Position numbers and translations under genes: made by a program
Source of the DNA: Vagococcus zengguangii
GTDB lineage: Bacteria; Bacillota; Bacilli; Lactobacillales; Vagococcaceae
Length of the DNA stretch: 64,000 bases
NCBI RefSeq assembly: GCF_005145005.1
Contig: NZ_CP039712.1
Span: 1,457,001-1,521,000, forward strand
Direction: 5' to 3'
Part shown: piece by piece, positions 1 to 9,060 of the stretch
Position numbering within the stretch: position 1 is the first letter of the stretch
Layout of the letters: every line of letters begins with the position of its first letter
The notes under the pieces: model-generated
The model's database searches: none
The model's input: the letters and a program-made list of their open reading frames with translations, nothing else
What the model was told of the DNA's origin: nothing

Positions 1-80
1 GAGAAGAACATAAATGATATCAATTGAATTAATATTGTGATCAAAAAAACTTTAGACCAAGTACTTTTTATCTTGGACAT
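1..80 (-). CDS. possible start of an ABC permease, cut by the window edge
   Basis: An open frame begins with ATG at 80 and runs off the left edge. Its first residues are polar, then it turns strongly hydrophobic (VFLITILIQLISFMFF), as expected of the first membrane helix of an ABC-2 type permease. It follows the ATPase gene ending at 112 in the same direction, so it could be the partner permease of that ATPase. No clear ribosome binding site is visible and only about 26 residues can be read, so both the start and the identity are inference. Confidence 0.4.
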   Translation of the reverse strand, partial: MSKIKSTWSKVFLITILIQLISFMFF

Positions 81-111
81 TTCATATTGAAAAACATTTA
101 ATTCTACACCA

Positions 112-825
112 TTAATTAGTTTTTCGTTTTTGTTCATCATAATAATCTTTCAACCCCTCTTTGTATTCATTTCTAATTTCAAACATTGGCTTAGACTTCA
201 AGACGTTCCCTTTTTCGATGAAAATTACATCATCGATAAAAGTTTCCATGTCTCTTAAAACATGACTACTTACAATTAACACTCTTCCTTTTGACAATGA
301 TTTCACATTTTCTATAAATAGATCTACTCCATCAGGGTCTAGTCCATTAAAAGGTTCATCTAAAAGGACTAAAGAAGGATTGTGAGCAGTAGAAAGTCCT
401 AATAAAAATCTCTGCTTCATCCCTAAAGACATTATATTAAATTTCATGTTCTTGTTAACGCTTAATCCAACTTCATCCAATAGTTTTTCGATTGTAATCA
501 AATTTTTTAGTCCATAATAAAATACATGATCGTTGTATATATCTTCTAAACTGAAACCCTTAAGACTATCAGAGTTGACAAAGTTTGTACCAACTTGAGA
601 TAAGAATTTTGAATCTGCTACCTCTACTTGTTTACTATCTATTTCAAGTATTCCACCATCAGGTCTTAGTAATCCACACAAACACTTCATTAACGTTGTC
701 TTACCAGCACCGTTTGGACCGACTAATCCGTAAATCTTTCCCGCTTCTAAATCTAAATCACTAACGTTTAAATGGAACGAATCACTTAGATTTTTATATA
801 AGTTACTGATTTTTATTGTTTGCAC
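112..825 (-). CDS. ABC transporter ATP-binding protein
   Basis: A 237-residue ATPase of the NatA/CcmA type that would power export with a membrane partner. Visible motifs are Walker A GPNGAGKT, an atypical signature MSLGMKQR, Walker B VLLDEP and the switch histidine in VSSH. The frame is open further upstream, but that start would overlap the permease gene by 61 bases. The GTG at 825 lies just after the permease stop at 834, has AAGGGA about 12 bases before it, and starts the protein at MQTIKISNLYKNL, the usual beginning for this family. It is the second ATPase of the locus and sits next to the ThiF/M50 genes, so exporting or giving immunity to a modified peptide is the likely job (inference). 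Confidence 0.85.
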   Translation of the reverse strand: MQTIKISNLYKNLSDSFHLNVSDLDLEAGKIYGLVGPNGAGKTTLMKCLCGLLRPDGGILEIDSKQVEVADSKFLSQVGTNFVNSDSLKGFSLEDIYNDHVFYYGLKNLITIEKLLDEVGLSVNKNMKFNIMSLGMKQRFLLGLSTAHNPSLVLLDEPFNGLDPDGVDLFIENVKSLSKGRVLIVSSHVLRDMETFIDDVIFIEKGNVLKSKPMFEIRNEYKEGLKDYYDEQKRKTN

Positions 826-833
826 TTTATTAC

Positions 834-1592
834 TCAATCCCTTCTTGACAGTGAAATAAGTGAAAGTGAGCTTGTTAGTATTAACCAAAAACAAACCACC
901 GAAATATTGCTAAAGTTACCAGTTCCTTGCCCATAAAACATTGCCCTTATTAAATTACTGGATGGAACAAAAGGTAAAAATTCAAAAAAGCTTACTAAAC
1001 CTGAAGGTAATCTATCCGTAGGGTACGTAATTGGAGAAAATAGGAGTCCACCTATCATAATGATCTGAGTCGCCAATCCAACAACATTTGGAGATAACCA
1101 ATAAGCTAAAGCAAAACCTATTGAAATCATGCACAATTGAATTAATATAAGAATTATTGTTCCTTTTATAGAAAAGTTAATTTTAACTCCAAATCTAAAG
1201 TATGCTGCTAAAAATGACATAAACACTCCTGGAAGAGAGGCCATTCCCCAAATCAGAAAATCAGCAATCAAAATGCTAAATCTTGATACAGGTAAAGTTA
1301 TTTGATAGCTTACTATTCCATCTTGTTTGGCAGTACTTACTATTTGAGCTGCAAGTACGCACCCAACTGCAATAATTCCAAGGGTAGTAGCTCCAGATGA
1401 TAAGTAGACTGCTGTTTCTTTATCTACATCGGGTATGAGTAAAGCCAATCCGTATACTATCGCTACTGATAAAAAAGCTTGAGTTAAAGTGAAAACAGGT
1501 AGTAGTGATTTGTGTCTTAACAAGCTCCATTTTATTAATGCAAATAATTCTTTAATTATTGATTTATTTCCGTGAGTTTTCATCGTCTCCAT
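834..1592 (-). CDS. ABC-2 type transporter permease
   Basis: A 252-residue integral membrane protein with about six hydrophobic segments, for example LPVFTLTQAFLSVAIVYGLA near the N-terminus and CFWLILTSSLSLISL at the C-terminus. This is the layout of ABC-2 permeases. The ATG at 1592 has GGAGA eight bases upstream. It overlaps the end of the preceding ATPase gene by 29 bases, which suggests translational coupling with that ATPase as its partner. No substrate can be read from the sequence. The cluster context points to a small modified peptide. Confidence 0.8.
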   Translation of the reverse strand: METMKTHGNKSIIKELFALIKWSLLRHKSLLPVFTLTQAFLSVAIVYGLALLIPDVDKETAVYLSSGATTLGIIAVGCVLAAQIVSTAKQDGIVSYQITLPVSRFSILIADFLIWGMASLPGVFMSFLAAYFRFGVKINFSIKGTIILILIQLCMISIGFALAYWLSPNVVGLATQIIMIGGLLFSPITYPTDRLPSGLVSFFEFLPFVPSSNLIRAMFYGQGTGNFSNISVVCFWLILTSSLSLISLSRRD

Positions 1593-2514
1593 CTATCATC
1601 TCTCCATATGTTTCATTTAAGGATTTCGGCGAAACCTTATAGTTTTGAACCTTTCTTTCTATAATCAAGTTCATGACCCAGTTAATGGCATCTGGTACTT
1701 GATAGTTAGTTAATTCCATCTCTATCACTAACTCTTCATCGTCTGTATTTGTTTGTGTTGCATTAGGTATAGCTACTTCCTTCAAATCATTTAGATTGAT
1801 AAAGTTTACGATCATGTGGTTTCGTTCATTTATTTCGATTGATTGTTCTTTTAAGTTTTTATCCTCAATAACTTTCCCACGATTCATCAATATATACCTG
1901 TCAGCATATTTTTCGACTTCCAAGATGTTGTGTGTGACAACAATGATTACATGACCATCATGTGAGAGTTTTTTTAAATGCTTCCATATTATCTGTCTTC
2001 TAATTGGATCTACATCGTTAGTTGGCTCATCAAGAACTATAATTGGAGACGGAAATGCAACAGCCATTGCAAATGAAGTGAGCCTTCTAAGGCCACCCGA
2101 AAGTTTCTGTCCAGGTGTGTCTTTCCACTCATCTATTTTTAATTCTTCCAATATTTTATTACATTCTTTTTTTGCTTCTTTCTGATTAAGTCCTCTTATC
2201 CTTAAGATTGATTCGACTGACTGAGCCATTGTTACACCAGCTAATGGGGCATGTAATTGAGGCATCATTGATACATATTCTCTTGCTATTTTGCTATCTG
2301 TTGCAAATGACACTCCATCAAATGTAATGGAGCCCTTTGTAGGCTTTGTTATTCCAATTATTTGGTTTAACATTGTCGTTTTTCCAGCGCCATTATGACC
2401 AGTTATAGCTGATATTTCACCTTGATTAAAGGTCAAATTAATGTTTTCATTTGCATAGTGATTCGCTTTTTTATATTTTTTACTTAGTGAGTGTAACTCC
2501 AGGTGTTTATTCAA
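1564..2514 (-). CDS. ABC transporter ATP-binding protein with C-terminal extension
   Basis: A 316-residue ATPase. Motifs in order are Walker A GHNGAGKT, signature LSGGLRRL, Walker B IIVLDEP and the switch histidine in VTHN. The ATPase core takes up about 220 residues. The remaining 90 or so form an acidic, non-membrane extension, seen in some drug and bacteriocin exporters. The start is TTG with a strong AGGAGG about eight bases before it. It is followed by an overlapping permease gene and preceded by the M50 protease gene 22 bases upstream, so it looks like part of one operon. Confidence 0.85.
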   Translation of the reverse strand: MNKHLELHSLSKKYKKANHYANENINLTFNQGEISAITGHNGAGKTTMLNQIIGITKPTKGSITFDGVSFATDSKIAREYVSMMPQLHAPLAGVTMAQSVESILRIRGLNQKEAKKECNKILEELKIDEWKDTPGQKLSGGLRRLTSFAMAVAFPSPIIVLDEPTNDVDPIRRQIIWKHLKKLSHDGHVIIVVTHNILEVEKYADRYILMNRGKVIEDKNLKEQSIEINERNHMIVNFINLNDLKEVAIPNATQTNTDDEELVIEMELTNYQVPDAINWVMNLIIERKVQNYKVSPKSLNETYGEMIDGDDENSRK

Positions 2515-2536
2515 AATAGACCTCCTATAATTAGAC

Positions 2537-3403
2537 TTAATTGAATTGATTGAAAATCGGGATAATCCATAACAATAACATCATTAACAGTGATGTATAA
2601 CTAACCATCTTTACTAAAAATGGCACTCCATAACCAGCATCTTCAAAATAAAACGGATTGTCTGTGATGAAAGATATCAGTATATTGATGTCAGTTTTCT
2701 TGGTTATAATGAATTGCCAAATCAGTCTTGTTATTAGTATCGAAGCTCCAATTGTAGCGAATCCACCGTCAAAGACAGTTAGGAATACCGCCAAAAATAC
2801 TACGTCCAATGACATCCCAGACATAATCGCAGCTACCCTTCCAAATCTACTCCATACCCAAACATGAGTCATCGGAACCGTCGCAACGGCCTTGGTTATA
2901 TTAACATTTATTTTATTTGAACTTCCCGAGAACATCATATGCATAAACTCATGAAAAGCTGTTGATACAATTGAAATAGGAATGGCGATTAGAAAGAACT
3001 TTAAAGGCTTTGTAAATAATATATTTACTGTACTTTCAAAAGGAAATCCTTTAGTAAAGACTTCTATGACACTGATAAAAAAAGCAACTATTCCGCAAAT
3101 AATCATTAAGAGGGACAATGTTTTGAAATGGCCACTCATAGGTTCTTGCAATAACTTGACTTTATTATCAATCGAGGAACTTTGCTCGACCAAAATTCCA
3201 CTTTCGATCAACCCCGTAAGTGATTCTTCGTCAATTAATTCGGGTGAATCAAGTTTTCTTACCACTTCATCACTTAATATCAAGAGTTGATTTCCTTCTG
3301 ATATGTACACCCAATCACCATTCTTTAACTTGCGTTTTAATGCGTGAGCTTCAACATATATTGGTTCTACTTTTTCTCTTGATAGTATTGGAATATTTCC
3401 CAT
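2537..3403 (-). CDS. M50-like membrane zinc metalloprotease
   Basis: A 288-residue membrane protein carrying HEFMH near residue 148 inside a hydrophobic stretch, the HExxH zinc motif of intramembrane proteases of family M50. Four to six helices follow a soluble N-terminus of about 90 residues. That N-terminus (ILSDEVVRKL, then LTGLIESGILVE) resembles the PqqD-like winged helix that binds leader peptides, which is inference. Such proteases often accompany ribosomal-peptide maturation genes, for example yydH. The start follows AAAGGAG by ten bases and overlaps the end of the upstream ThiF-like frame by 37 bases. Likely role: cleaving or maturing the locus peptide, or self-protection. Confidence 0.75.
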   Translation of the reverse strand: MGNIPILSREKVEPIYVEAHALKRKLKNGDWVYISEGNQLLILSDEVVRKLDSPELIDEESLTGLIESGILVEQSSSIDNKVKLLQEPMSGHFKTLSLLMIICGIVAFFISVIEVFTKGFPFESTVNILFTKPLKFFLIAIPISIVSTAFHEFMHMMFSGSSNKINVNITKAVATVPMTHVWVWSRFGRVAAIMSGMSLDVVFLAVFLTVFDGGFATIGASILITRLIWQFIITKKTDINILISFITDNPFYFEDAGYGVPFLVKMVSYTSLLMMLLLWIIPIFNQFN

Positions 3404-4458
3404 TGGGAGACATCTCCTTTACCGCAAGTTGGACATTCATCTTCGAATCTTGGCCAAGTTTTATGAGTAAACGAATTTCCATCTTCATAATTGATTTCGT
3501 ATTGAGTACCTAAACTTTTCGGTTCAGTATACCTAGTAACCACTCTTATTAATTCATCTACAATGGATGCTGTTAATTGGAATATACCTGGTCCATATGC
3601 TATTGATGGTGGGTCAAATTGAATGTTTCTAAAACCTACAAATTGCTCTATGAATTTCGGGTCATTTTTACTAAAGTTTAAATTCATACAATCAAAACAT
3701 CCTGTTTCTTGTGGTATTACTGTTTAAACTCTTCCTCTACTAACCTGAGAAGCTCCGAACACACAAGGAAGTCCAACTTTAACAATGGCTTCATTAACAA
3801 TTCTATGAATGATAAAAGGCGGTTCATCAATTGCACAAATTACAATATCTATTCCTTCCGTAAGCCCAATAACATCATCTACATCCATTATTTTCATATC
3901 TACGGTTTCAACTTTTATGTTTGAGTTCATTTCATTAATGGCTCTTTTAGCTACTACTGCTTTCTTCTCTCCCACATCAGACTCTCTGTATAGTAATTGG
4001 CGTCCAAAATTACTTGATTCAACTCTATCATAATCAACCATTCTGATCATCTTAGGACCAAGTCCTAATAATAAGATGTTTAAATTATTGATTTTTTCTT
4101 GGATTTCGAATTTATTGTCTTCAGCTTTACAGTATCTACTAAAATAGTTCACGTTGGCTATATATCTGTCCTCAACTGACTTACCAGGGAATGTTTCTTC
4201 AATTAAGCCTTCTTCATTTAAAAAATCTATTCCTTCTTCAACATCTTTAGACGTTAATTCTGGATATTTTTCTTTCATTTCAATTACAACTTCATTAAAC
4301 GGCCTAATGCCATCAAGAAGATTTGACAATGTCCAGAATTGTCCTTCCTCATCATCAAACTCAGTAGTGATCCCGAGCTGTGCCCCTACTCTGAATCTCT
4401 CTTTATTTAATTGGTACAGTGGATAAATTGGTTTAATCCTTGGATATTCATACTTCAT
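3367..4458 (-). pseudogene. broken ThiF/E1-like adenylating enzyme with RRE-like N-terminus
   Basis: One reading frame covers 4458 to 3367 but is cut by an in-frame TAA at 3724-3726. The two halves read straight on: QVSRGRV, stop, TVIPQETGCFDC. Residues 1-90 look like a PqqD-type winged helix (leader-peptide binding). The rest is a ThiF/MccB-like adenylating fold with VDYDRVESSNFGRQ, then Cys pairs CFDC and CPTC that would bind zinc. The expected GxGxxG nucleotide loop is missing: LLLGLG joins directly to PKMIRMVDYD near 4055, as if about 14 codons had been lost between two GLG repeats. The two lesions make an active enzyme unlikely. The start overlaps the stop of the candidate precursor gene (ATGA). 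In relatives such enzymes activate a peptide carboxyl group, as in microcin C or pantocin. Confidence 0.75.
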
Positions 4459-4508
4459 GCTGTTGCGTCAACTGTGTCAGCTCTACGTACATTAACTTTT
4501 TTCATCAT
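4455..4508 (-). CDS. candidate precursor peptide of the ThiF/M50 locus
   Basis: A 17-codon frame, MMKKVNVRRADTVDATA, too short for usual gene calling. It starts at tandem ATGs (4508 and 4505) with AAGAAGGAAA five to eight bases upstream. It ends in an ATGA overlap with the ThiF-like gene, the arrangement of precursor and maturase genes in peptide-nucleotide and similar loci. The basic first half and the acidic, small-residue tail could be leader and core. The same frame is open further upstream to 4646, but the ribosome binding site decides for the short form. A short hairpin lies just upstream (4541-4560). Unlike microcin C precursors it does not end in asparagine, so the chemistry cannot be predicted. 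Confidence 0.5.
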   Translation of the reverse strand: MMKKVNVRRADTVDATA

Positions 4509-4689
4509 ATTTTCCTTCTTCCCTAAACCTTTTATAAAGTCTTTTCTGCGAAACAGAAAGTTTATTTCTCTTTCGATATATTTATAATACCTTTTATTAT
4601 CGCCCATATTCTTGTCTGGTAATAACTGACAACCTAAATGTAACAAACAGTTAAATAAAAAACATTTTAAACAAAATCAAATTAAAACG

Positions 4690-4719
4690 TTGAATTCCTT
4701 AGTCTATTCGGGGTATAGT
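4690..4719 (+). promoter_or_regulatory. promoter with a palindrome over the -10 box
   Basis: TTGAAT at 4690-4695, an 18-base spacer and TATAGT at 4714-4719. The -10 sits inside GGGTATAGTTTACCC (4711-4725), an inverted repeat that could bind a repressor. It would start a short transcript towards the cshA terminator. Confidence 0.4.
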
Positions 4720-4749
4720 TTACCCATTATAAAAAAAGGAGTGTAACAA

Positions 4750-4776
4750 ATGAGCGTAAAAAAACGGAAACATTAA
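4750..4776 (+). CDS. eight-codon mini-ORF with strong ribosome binding site
   Basis: The frame reads MSVKKRKH and then stops. AAAAAAAGGAG lies about nine bases before the ATG and a promoter-like sequence 31 bases further up. A terminator hairpin (4775-4809) follows at once. The transcript would be about 90 bases long and end against the convergent cshA gene. It could be a leader peptide, the remains of a longer gene, or the 5' part of a small RNA. Confidence 0.3.
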   Translation: MSVKKRKH

Positions 4777-4810
4777 AAAAAGACACAACTGTTATCCAGT
4801 CATGTCTTTC
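4774..4810. terminator. bidirectional terminator after cshA
   Basis: Stem AAAGACA/TGTCTTT at 4779-4785 and 4803-4809, with a T-run on the minus strand beyond it. It ends cshA and could also stop the short plus-strand transcript. Confidence 0.7.
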
Positions 4811-4819
4811 AAAATTTAA

Positions 4820-6433
4820 TTATTTATTCGCAGTGCGGATCACGAAATCGCGTTTGCTTTTTTCTGGACGTTTGCGACCAGCGTCTTTGCGTTTGTTGTT
4901 ACCACGGAATTCTCCGCCTTCTTTACGATCGCGTCTTTCTCCACGGTCACGACGTTCGCCTCGTTGTTCACCACGCTCGCCGCCACGTTGTTCACCGCCA
5001 CGGTCATTACGACGTCCACCGCCGTTACCGCTACGGTTACCACCACGATTGTAGTTACCGCGACCATTACCACGGCCTTTACCACCGCCACCTTTGCCTT
5101 TACGGCGATTTGATGGTAATGGACGTTCTGGTGTGATTTTTACTGGGACAGCAGAAGAATCTTCTTTTGCCACAGATTTCACTAATAACGCCACTAAATC
5201 TTCAGCAGAGTATTTTTCTAATAAAGCTTCTGCTGTTTTTAAGTATTGTTCTAAACCATTGTTAGCTAAGTCAGCTTCAATTGTTTGAATAGCCGCATTT
5301 ACTTGTCCTTGCAACGCTTCTTGTTCGGTTGGTGGACGTAATGGTGTCATACGTTTTTTCGTTAAATCTTCAATAACATGTAAGTAGTCCATTTCGTTTG
5401 GCGTAACGAAAGTGATAGACATACCTTCTTTACCGGCACGGCCTGTACGACCAATACGGTGAACGTAGCTTTCAGGATCTTGAGGAATATCATAGTTATA
5501 GACATGGGTAACACCAGAGATATCTAAACCACGAGCCGCTACGTCAGTCGCCACTAACACATCAATTGTGTTAGATTTGAATGCGCGTAAAACGCTCATA
5601 CGTTTTTGTTGAGTTAAATCACCATGAATCCCTTCTGCTTTATAACCACGTGATTCTAAACCGCGTGCTAATTCGTCAACGCGACGTTTTGTACGGGCAA
5701 AAACAATCGTTAAGTCTGGTGATTGAACATCAAATAAACGAGTCATAATATCAAATTTTTCGAAATCTTTACAACGAACATAATATTGATCAATTAAATT
5801 AGCTGTCATTTCTTTAGCTTTGATGCTTACATGTTCAGGATTTTTCATGAACTTCACACCAATATTTTTAATGCTGTTAGGCATTGTTGCTGAGAATAAT
5901 AACGTTTGACGTTCGCTTGGCGTGCTTGAAATGATTGTTTCAATGTCTTCTAAGAAGCCCATGTTTAACATTTCATCTGCTTCGTCTAATACTAACGTTT
6001 CAATGTTGTTTAATTTTAAAGTACGACGGTTAATATGGTCAATTAAACGACCAGGTGTTCCGACGATAATATGTGGTGCATCTTTAAGTGCACGAATTTG
6101 TCGGCCGATATCAGCCCCACCGTATACTACTTGTACGCGGATTTTTTTATCTCTACCAAGACGATATAATTCTTCTTGTGTTTGAATCGCTAACTCACGA
6201 GTTGGTGCTACCACGATCCCTTGAATAGCTTTTTTACTTGTATCAATTTTTTGTAACATTGGTAAACCAAACGCTGCTGTTTTACCAGTCCCTGTTTGTG
6301 CTTGACCAATAACATCTCTACCTGCTAAGGCTAATGGAATAGTTCCGCCTTGGATGGGTGTTGCTTCTTCAAAACCAGCTTTTTCGATTGAGCTCAAAAT
6401 GTCTGGTGCTAATCCTAAATCTTTGAATTTCAA
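4820..6433 (-). CDS. cshA: DEAD-box RNA helicase CshA
   Basis: A 537-residue ATP-dependent RNA helicase of the CshA family, which works in mRNA turnover and ribosome assembly, especially in the cold. Motifs in order are AQTGTGKT (I), PTRELA (Ia), TPGR, DEAD (II), SAT (III), and HRIGRTGR (VI) in the second RecA domain. After residue 440 the tail is rich in Arg and Gly (repeats of RGG, GGNRSG, RGERRD), the usual low-complexity RNA-binding tail. AGGAGG precedes the start. It stands alone between its own promoter-like sequence and a terminator, next to murF as in enterococci. Confidence 0.95.
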   Translation of the reverse strand: MKFKDLGLAPDILSSIEKAGFEEATPIQGGTIPLALAGRDVIGQAQTGTGKTAAFGLPMLQKIDTSKKAIQGIVVAPTRELAIQTQEELYRLGRDKKIRVQVVYGGADIGRQIRALKDAPHIIVGTPGRLIDHINRRTLKLNNIETLVLDEADEMLNMGFLEDIETIISSTPSERQTLLFSATMPNSIKNIGVKFMKNPEHVSIKAKEMTANLIDQYYVRCKDFEKFDIMTRLFDVQSPDLTIVFARTKRRVDELARGLESRGYKAEGIHGDLTQQKRMSVLRAFKSNTIDVLVATDVAARGLDISGVTHVYNYDIPQDPESYVHRIGRTGRAGKEGMSITFVTPNEMDYLHVIEDLTKKRMTPLRPPTEQEALQGQVNAAIQTIEADLANNGLEQYLKTAEALLEKYSAEDLVALLVKSVAKEDSSAVPVKITPERPLPSNRRKGKGGGGKGRGNGRGNYNRGGNRSGNGGGRRNDRGGEQRGGERGEQRGERRDRGERRDRKEGGEFRGNNKRKDAGRKRPEKSKRDFVIRTANK

Positions 6434-6515
6434 ATAATATCCTCCTAAATCTTGACTACAGTTTCACTTATTTTCTACGGTTGCCTGTCCGTAGGTGTCT
6501 TGTGTCCGTCCACAT

Positions 6516-6544
6516 CCTATATATCCTACCACATATCACGACAA
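6516..6544 (-). promoter_or_regulatory. likely cshA promoter
   Basis: Read on the minus strand: TTGTCG, 17 bases, TATAGG. The transcript would start near 6509 and carry a small stem CTACGG/CCGTAG (6477-6492) in its leader. Confidence 0.5.
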
Positions 6545-6561
6545 CTTACAAACAAATATGA

Positions 6562-7947
6562 TTACTTTTCAGAAATTTCTTTGATAATTTCAGACAATTG
6601 CATGCTATTGCTCCCTTTAAACAAGACTAAATCATTTGGAGCTATAATTTCTTCTAGGCGCGCGACTAATTCAGAACGTTCTTCTTTGTTAAAGTAATCC
6701 AATGGCACTAACGTATCCGCTGTGACGATTTTATCCGCTAAATAGCCCATCCACTCACCGTATAAAACAATGTGATGAATTGCGTCAAAATCAATTGCTT
6801 CAAGCATTGATTCGTGCATCTCTTGTGATTGCTCGCCTAATTCGCCCATGTCGGCTAAGATTGCAATACGTTTACCATCTTCATTGACGTCAATTTGGCT
6901 AAACGTCTCTAGCACTAAGCTCATAGCGGTTGGGTTGGCATTGTAAGCATCGTTTAAAATCTCTGCCCCATTCCAAGCTTTAACCCATTCGGCACGACTT
7001 TGCGTTAAGTTTAAGTTAGCTAATCCAATTTTGATTTGATCAACACTTAATTCGAAATAGCGACCGGCTTGAATCGCAATTAAGGCATTGTTAACGTTGT
7101 AGTCACCTACAATCGGAATCATGAACGTTTCTCCAGGGAAAACTGAGACAGTGAAAGTCACGGAATGTTTAGAACTTTCTACGATTGTCGCGCTAATATC
7201 TTCGTTTCCTTGTTGCCCAAAGCGCACAACTTGTTGTGCTAAATCTTCAACTAATGGTTCTAGTAATGGTTCATTGCCAGGTATAATTAATTCCCCATCA
7301 GCTGCTAGCCCTACAACGATTTCCATCTTCGCTTCGGCAATGCCCTGACGAGAACCTAAATATTCAATATGCGACTCACCAATAATCGTAATCGCGGCTA
7401 ATTCAGGCTCAGCAATCAGTGAAAGTGGACGAATTTCATCTTTGTGGTTCATCCCCATCTCTAGCACTAATAACTCCGTATCAATCGGCATATGCAAAAT
7501 CGTATATGGTAAGCCGATATCATTGTTATAGTTTCCTTGCGTTTTGTACGTTTTGAATGATTGACTTAAGACAGAATCCAGCATGTCTTTAGTTGTTGTT
7601 TTCCCATTCGAACCAGTCACGCCAACAACACGGGGTTCAATTTTTTGTACGAAATAATACGCTAAATCTTGTAAAGATTGCAACACATCAGCAACTTCAA
7701 TAATAGCAATCCCTTCAGGTTGAATGTTCGCATTGCCTGCTTCCCAAAGTGTCGCAACTGCTCCGTTTTCAATAGCCTGTGGGACGAATTCATGGCCATC
7801 ACGTACGCCTTTAAGTGGTACAAATAAACTTCCTGATACGACTTTACGTGTGTCAAATTCAACGGACTCAACAACTACGTCATCTTCTCCATGATCTGCG
7901 ATTAACTTTCCTGATAATACTTCAACGATTTCTCCAATGGTTAACAT
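6562..7947 (-). CDS. murF: UDP-MurNAc-tripeptide--D-Ala-D-Ala ligase MurF
   Basis: A 461-residue cytoplasmic ligase that adds D-Ala-D-Ala to UDP-MurNAc-tripeptide, the last step in making the soluble wall precursor. The N-terminal substrate domain is followed by the ATP loop GVTGSNGKTTTKD near residue 108, the Mur central domain with LEMGMNHKDEI and the C-terminal domain with ILADMGELG. AGGAG precedes the ATG. It lies downstream of ddl, which makes its dipeptide substrate, with a terminator-like hairpin between them, so the two may be only partly co-transcribed. Confidence 0.95.
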   Translation of the reverse strand: MLTIGEIVEVLSGKLIADHGEDDVVVESVEFDTRKVVSGSLFVPLKGVRDGHEFVPQAIENGAVATLWEAGNANIQPEGIAIIEVADVLQSLQDLAYYFVQKIEPRVVGVTGSNGKTTTKDMLDSVLSQSFKTYKTQGNYNNDIGLPYTILHMPIDTELLVLEMGMNHKDEIRPLSLIAEPELAAITIIGESHIEYLGSRQGIAEAKMEIVVGLAADGELIIPGNEPLLEPLVEDLAQQVVRFGQQGNEDISATIVESSKHSVTFTVSVFPGETFMIPIVGDYNVNNALIAIQAGRYFELSVDQIKIGLANLNLTQSRAEWVKAWNGAEILNDAYNANPTAMSLVLETFSQIDVNEDGKRIAILADMGELGEQSQEMHESMLEAIDFDAIHHIVLYGEWMGYLADKIVTADTLVPLDYFNKEERSELVARLEEIIAPNDLVLFKGSNSMQLSEIIKEISEK

Positions 7948-7967
7948 AAAAAACGCTCCTCTTCATA

Positions 7968-8003
7968 CTAAAAGACTGTAACCTATCGTCACAGTCTTTA
8001 AAA
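7968..8003 (-). terminator. hairpin between ddl and murF
   Basis: Stem AAAGACTGT/ACAGTCTTT at 7971-7979 and 7991-7999 with a short T-run. It probably attenuates read-through from ddl into murF. Confidence 0.6.
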
Positions 8004-8016
8004 ATGTTTAGCTATC

Positions 8017-9060
8017 TTATTCGTTGGCTAGTGCTTGTTTTTCTTTGTGTCGGTTTAAGGCTAATTGAATTAATTCTTCGATTAAGTCACCGTATTTCAA
8101 GCCCATTTCTTGCCATAATAATGGATACATACTGAATTGTGTAAATCCTGGCATCGTGTTCAATTCGTTCAGGTACAATTCATTATTACTTGTTAAGAAG
8201 AAATCACAACGACTTAAGCCACTACCATCTAAAGCGATGTAAGCATTCTTAGCATATTCTCTTGCTTGCTCGTGAATTTCAGCTGGAATTTCAGCTGGAA
8301 TTTGCAACGTTACTTGGTTATCGATGTATTTAGACTCGTAATCATAAAACGCCACATCTTTCACGATTTCACCGGCTAAAGTTGTACGCACTTCGTCATT
8401 CCCTAAAACGCCAATTTCGATTTCACGCGCGTCAATTCCTTGCTCCACCACAATACGACGGTCATATTTTAAAGCAGTTTCAATCGCTGCTTGTAATTCT
8501 TCTTTCGTGTCAGCTTTGCTAATCCCCACGCTTGAACCTAAGTTAGCAGGTTTAACAAACATTGGGTAAATTAATGACCCTTCACATTTTTCAAAAACTT
8601 TCTCTTGATCCGCTAACCACTCCACTTTAGAAAGTGCCACGTAAGGTACTTGTGGAATCCCAATTTGTTGTAGAATATGCTTTGTCATGATTTTGTCCAT
8701 GCCACACGCGCTTGATAAAACGCCTGTCCCCACATACGGCATATTAAGTGTTTCAAGCATCCCTTGAATTGTCCCGTCTTCACCATTTGGGCCGTGTAAA
8801 ATTGGAAATACAACCGCATTTTCTTCAACAATATCGCCAATCTTTATTTCTTCAAATGTTTCATTATTTAAATGTAGTGTTTCAATTGCTTCAGGTGCTT
8901 GTGTTAATAATGGTCCTCTAAACCATTTACCTTCTTTAGTAATATGCACTAATTGCACTTGATAGTAGTCATAGTAAAAAGCTTGTAACATTGAAAAAGT
9001 CGATAAAATCGAAATATCATGTTCAGCACTCTTCCCACCATATAAAGCAATAATTTTCAT
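8017..9060 (-). CDS. ddl: D-alanine--D-alanine ligase
   Basis: A 347-residue ATP-grasp ligase that joins two D-alanines for peptidoglycan. It starts MKIIALYGGKSAEHDIS with the family's N-terminal signature. HGPNGEDGTIQG and the ATP-grasp residues follow, and the C-terminus holds FFLTSNNELYLNELNTMPGF. The omega loop reads FYDYESKY, keeping the tyrosine typical of D-Ala-D-Ala ligases, so it is not a D-lactate type enzyme and would not give vancomycin resistance (established knowledge of the family). GAGGAG precedes the start. Its product is the substrate of MurF encoded next. Confidence 0.95.
   Translation of the reverse strand: MKIIALYGGKSAEHDISILSTFSMLQAFYYDYYQVQLVHITKEGKWFRGPLLTQAPEAIETLHLNNETFEEIKIGDIVEENAVVFPILHGPNGEDGTIQGMLETLNMPYVGTGVLSSACGMDKIMTKHILQQIGIPQVPYVALSKVEWLADQEKVFEKCEGSLIYPMFVKPANLGSSVGISKADTKEELQAAIETALKYDRRIVVEQGIDAREIEIGVLGNDEVRTTLAGEIVKDVAFYDYESKYIDNQVTLQIPAEIPAEIHEQAREYAKNAYIALDGSGLSRCDFFLTSNNELYLNELNTMPGFTQFSMYPLLWQEMGLKYGDLIEELIQLALNRHKEKQALANE

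Noticed and set aside
4455-4646. A 63-residue frame covering the candidate precursor peptide.
   Set aside because: The ribosome binding site lies just before the tandem ATGs at 4508 and 4505, and the upstream part has no recognisable motif.
4833-5054. Arg/Ser/Pro-rich plus-strand frame.
   Set aside because: Shadow of the RGG-type tail of cshA.
8017-9060. Ddl as a vancomycin-resistance D-lactate ligase.
   Set aside because: The omega-loop FYDYESKY keeps the tyrosine of D-Ala-D-Ala ligases.
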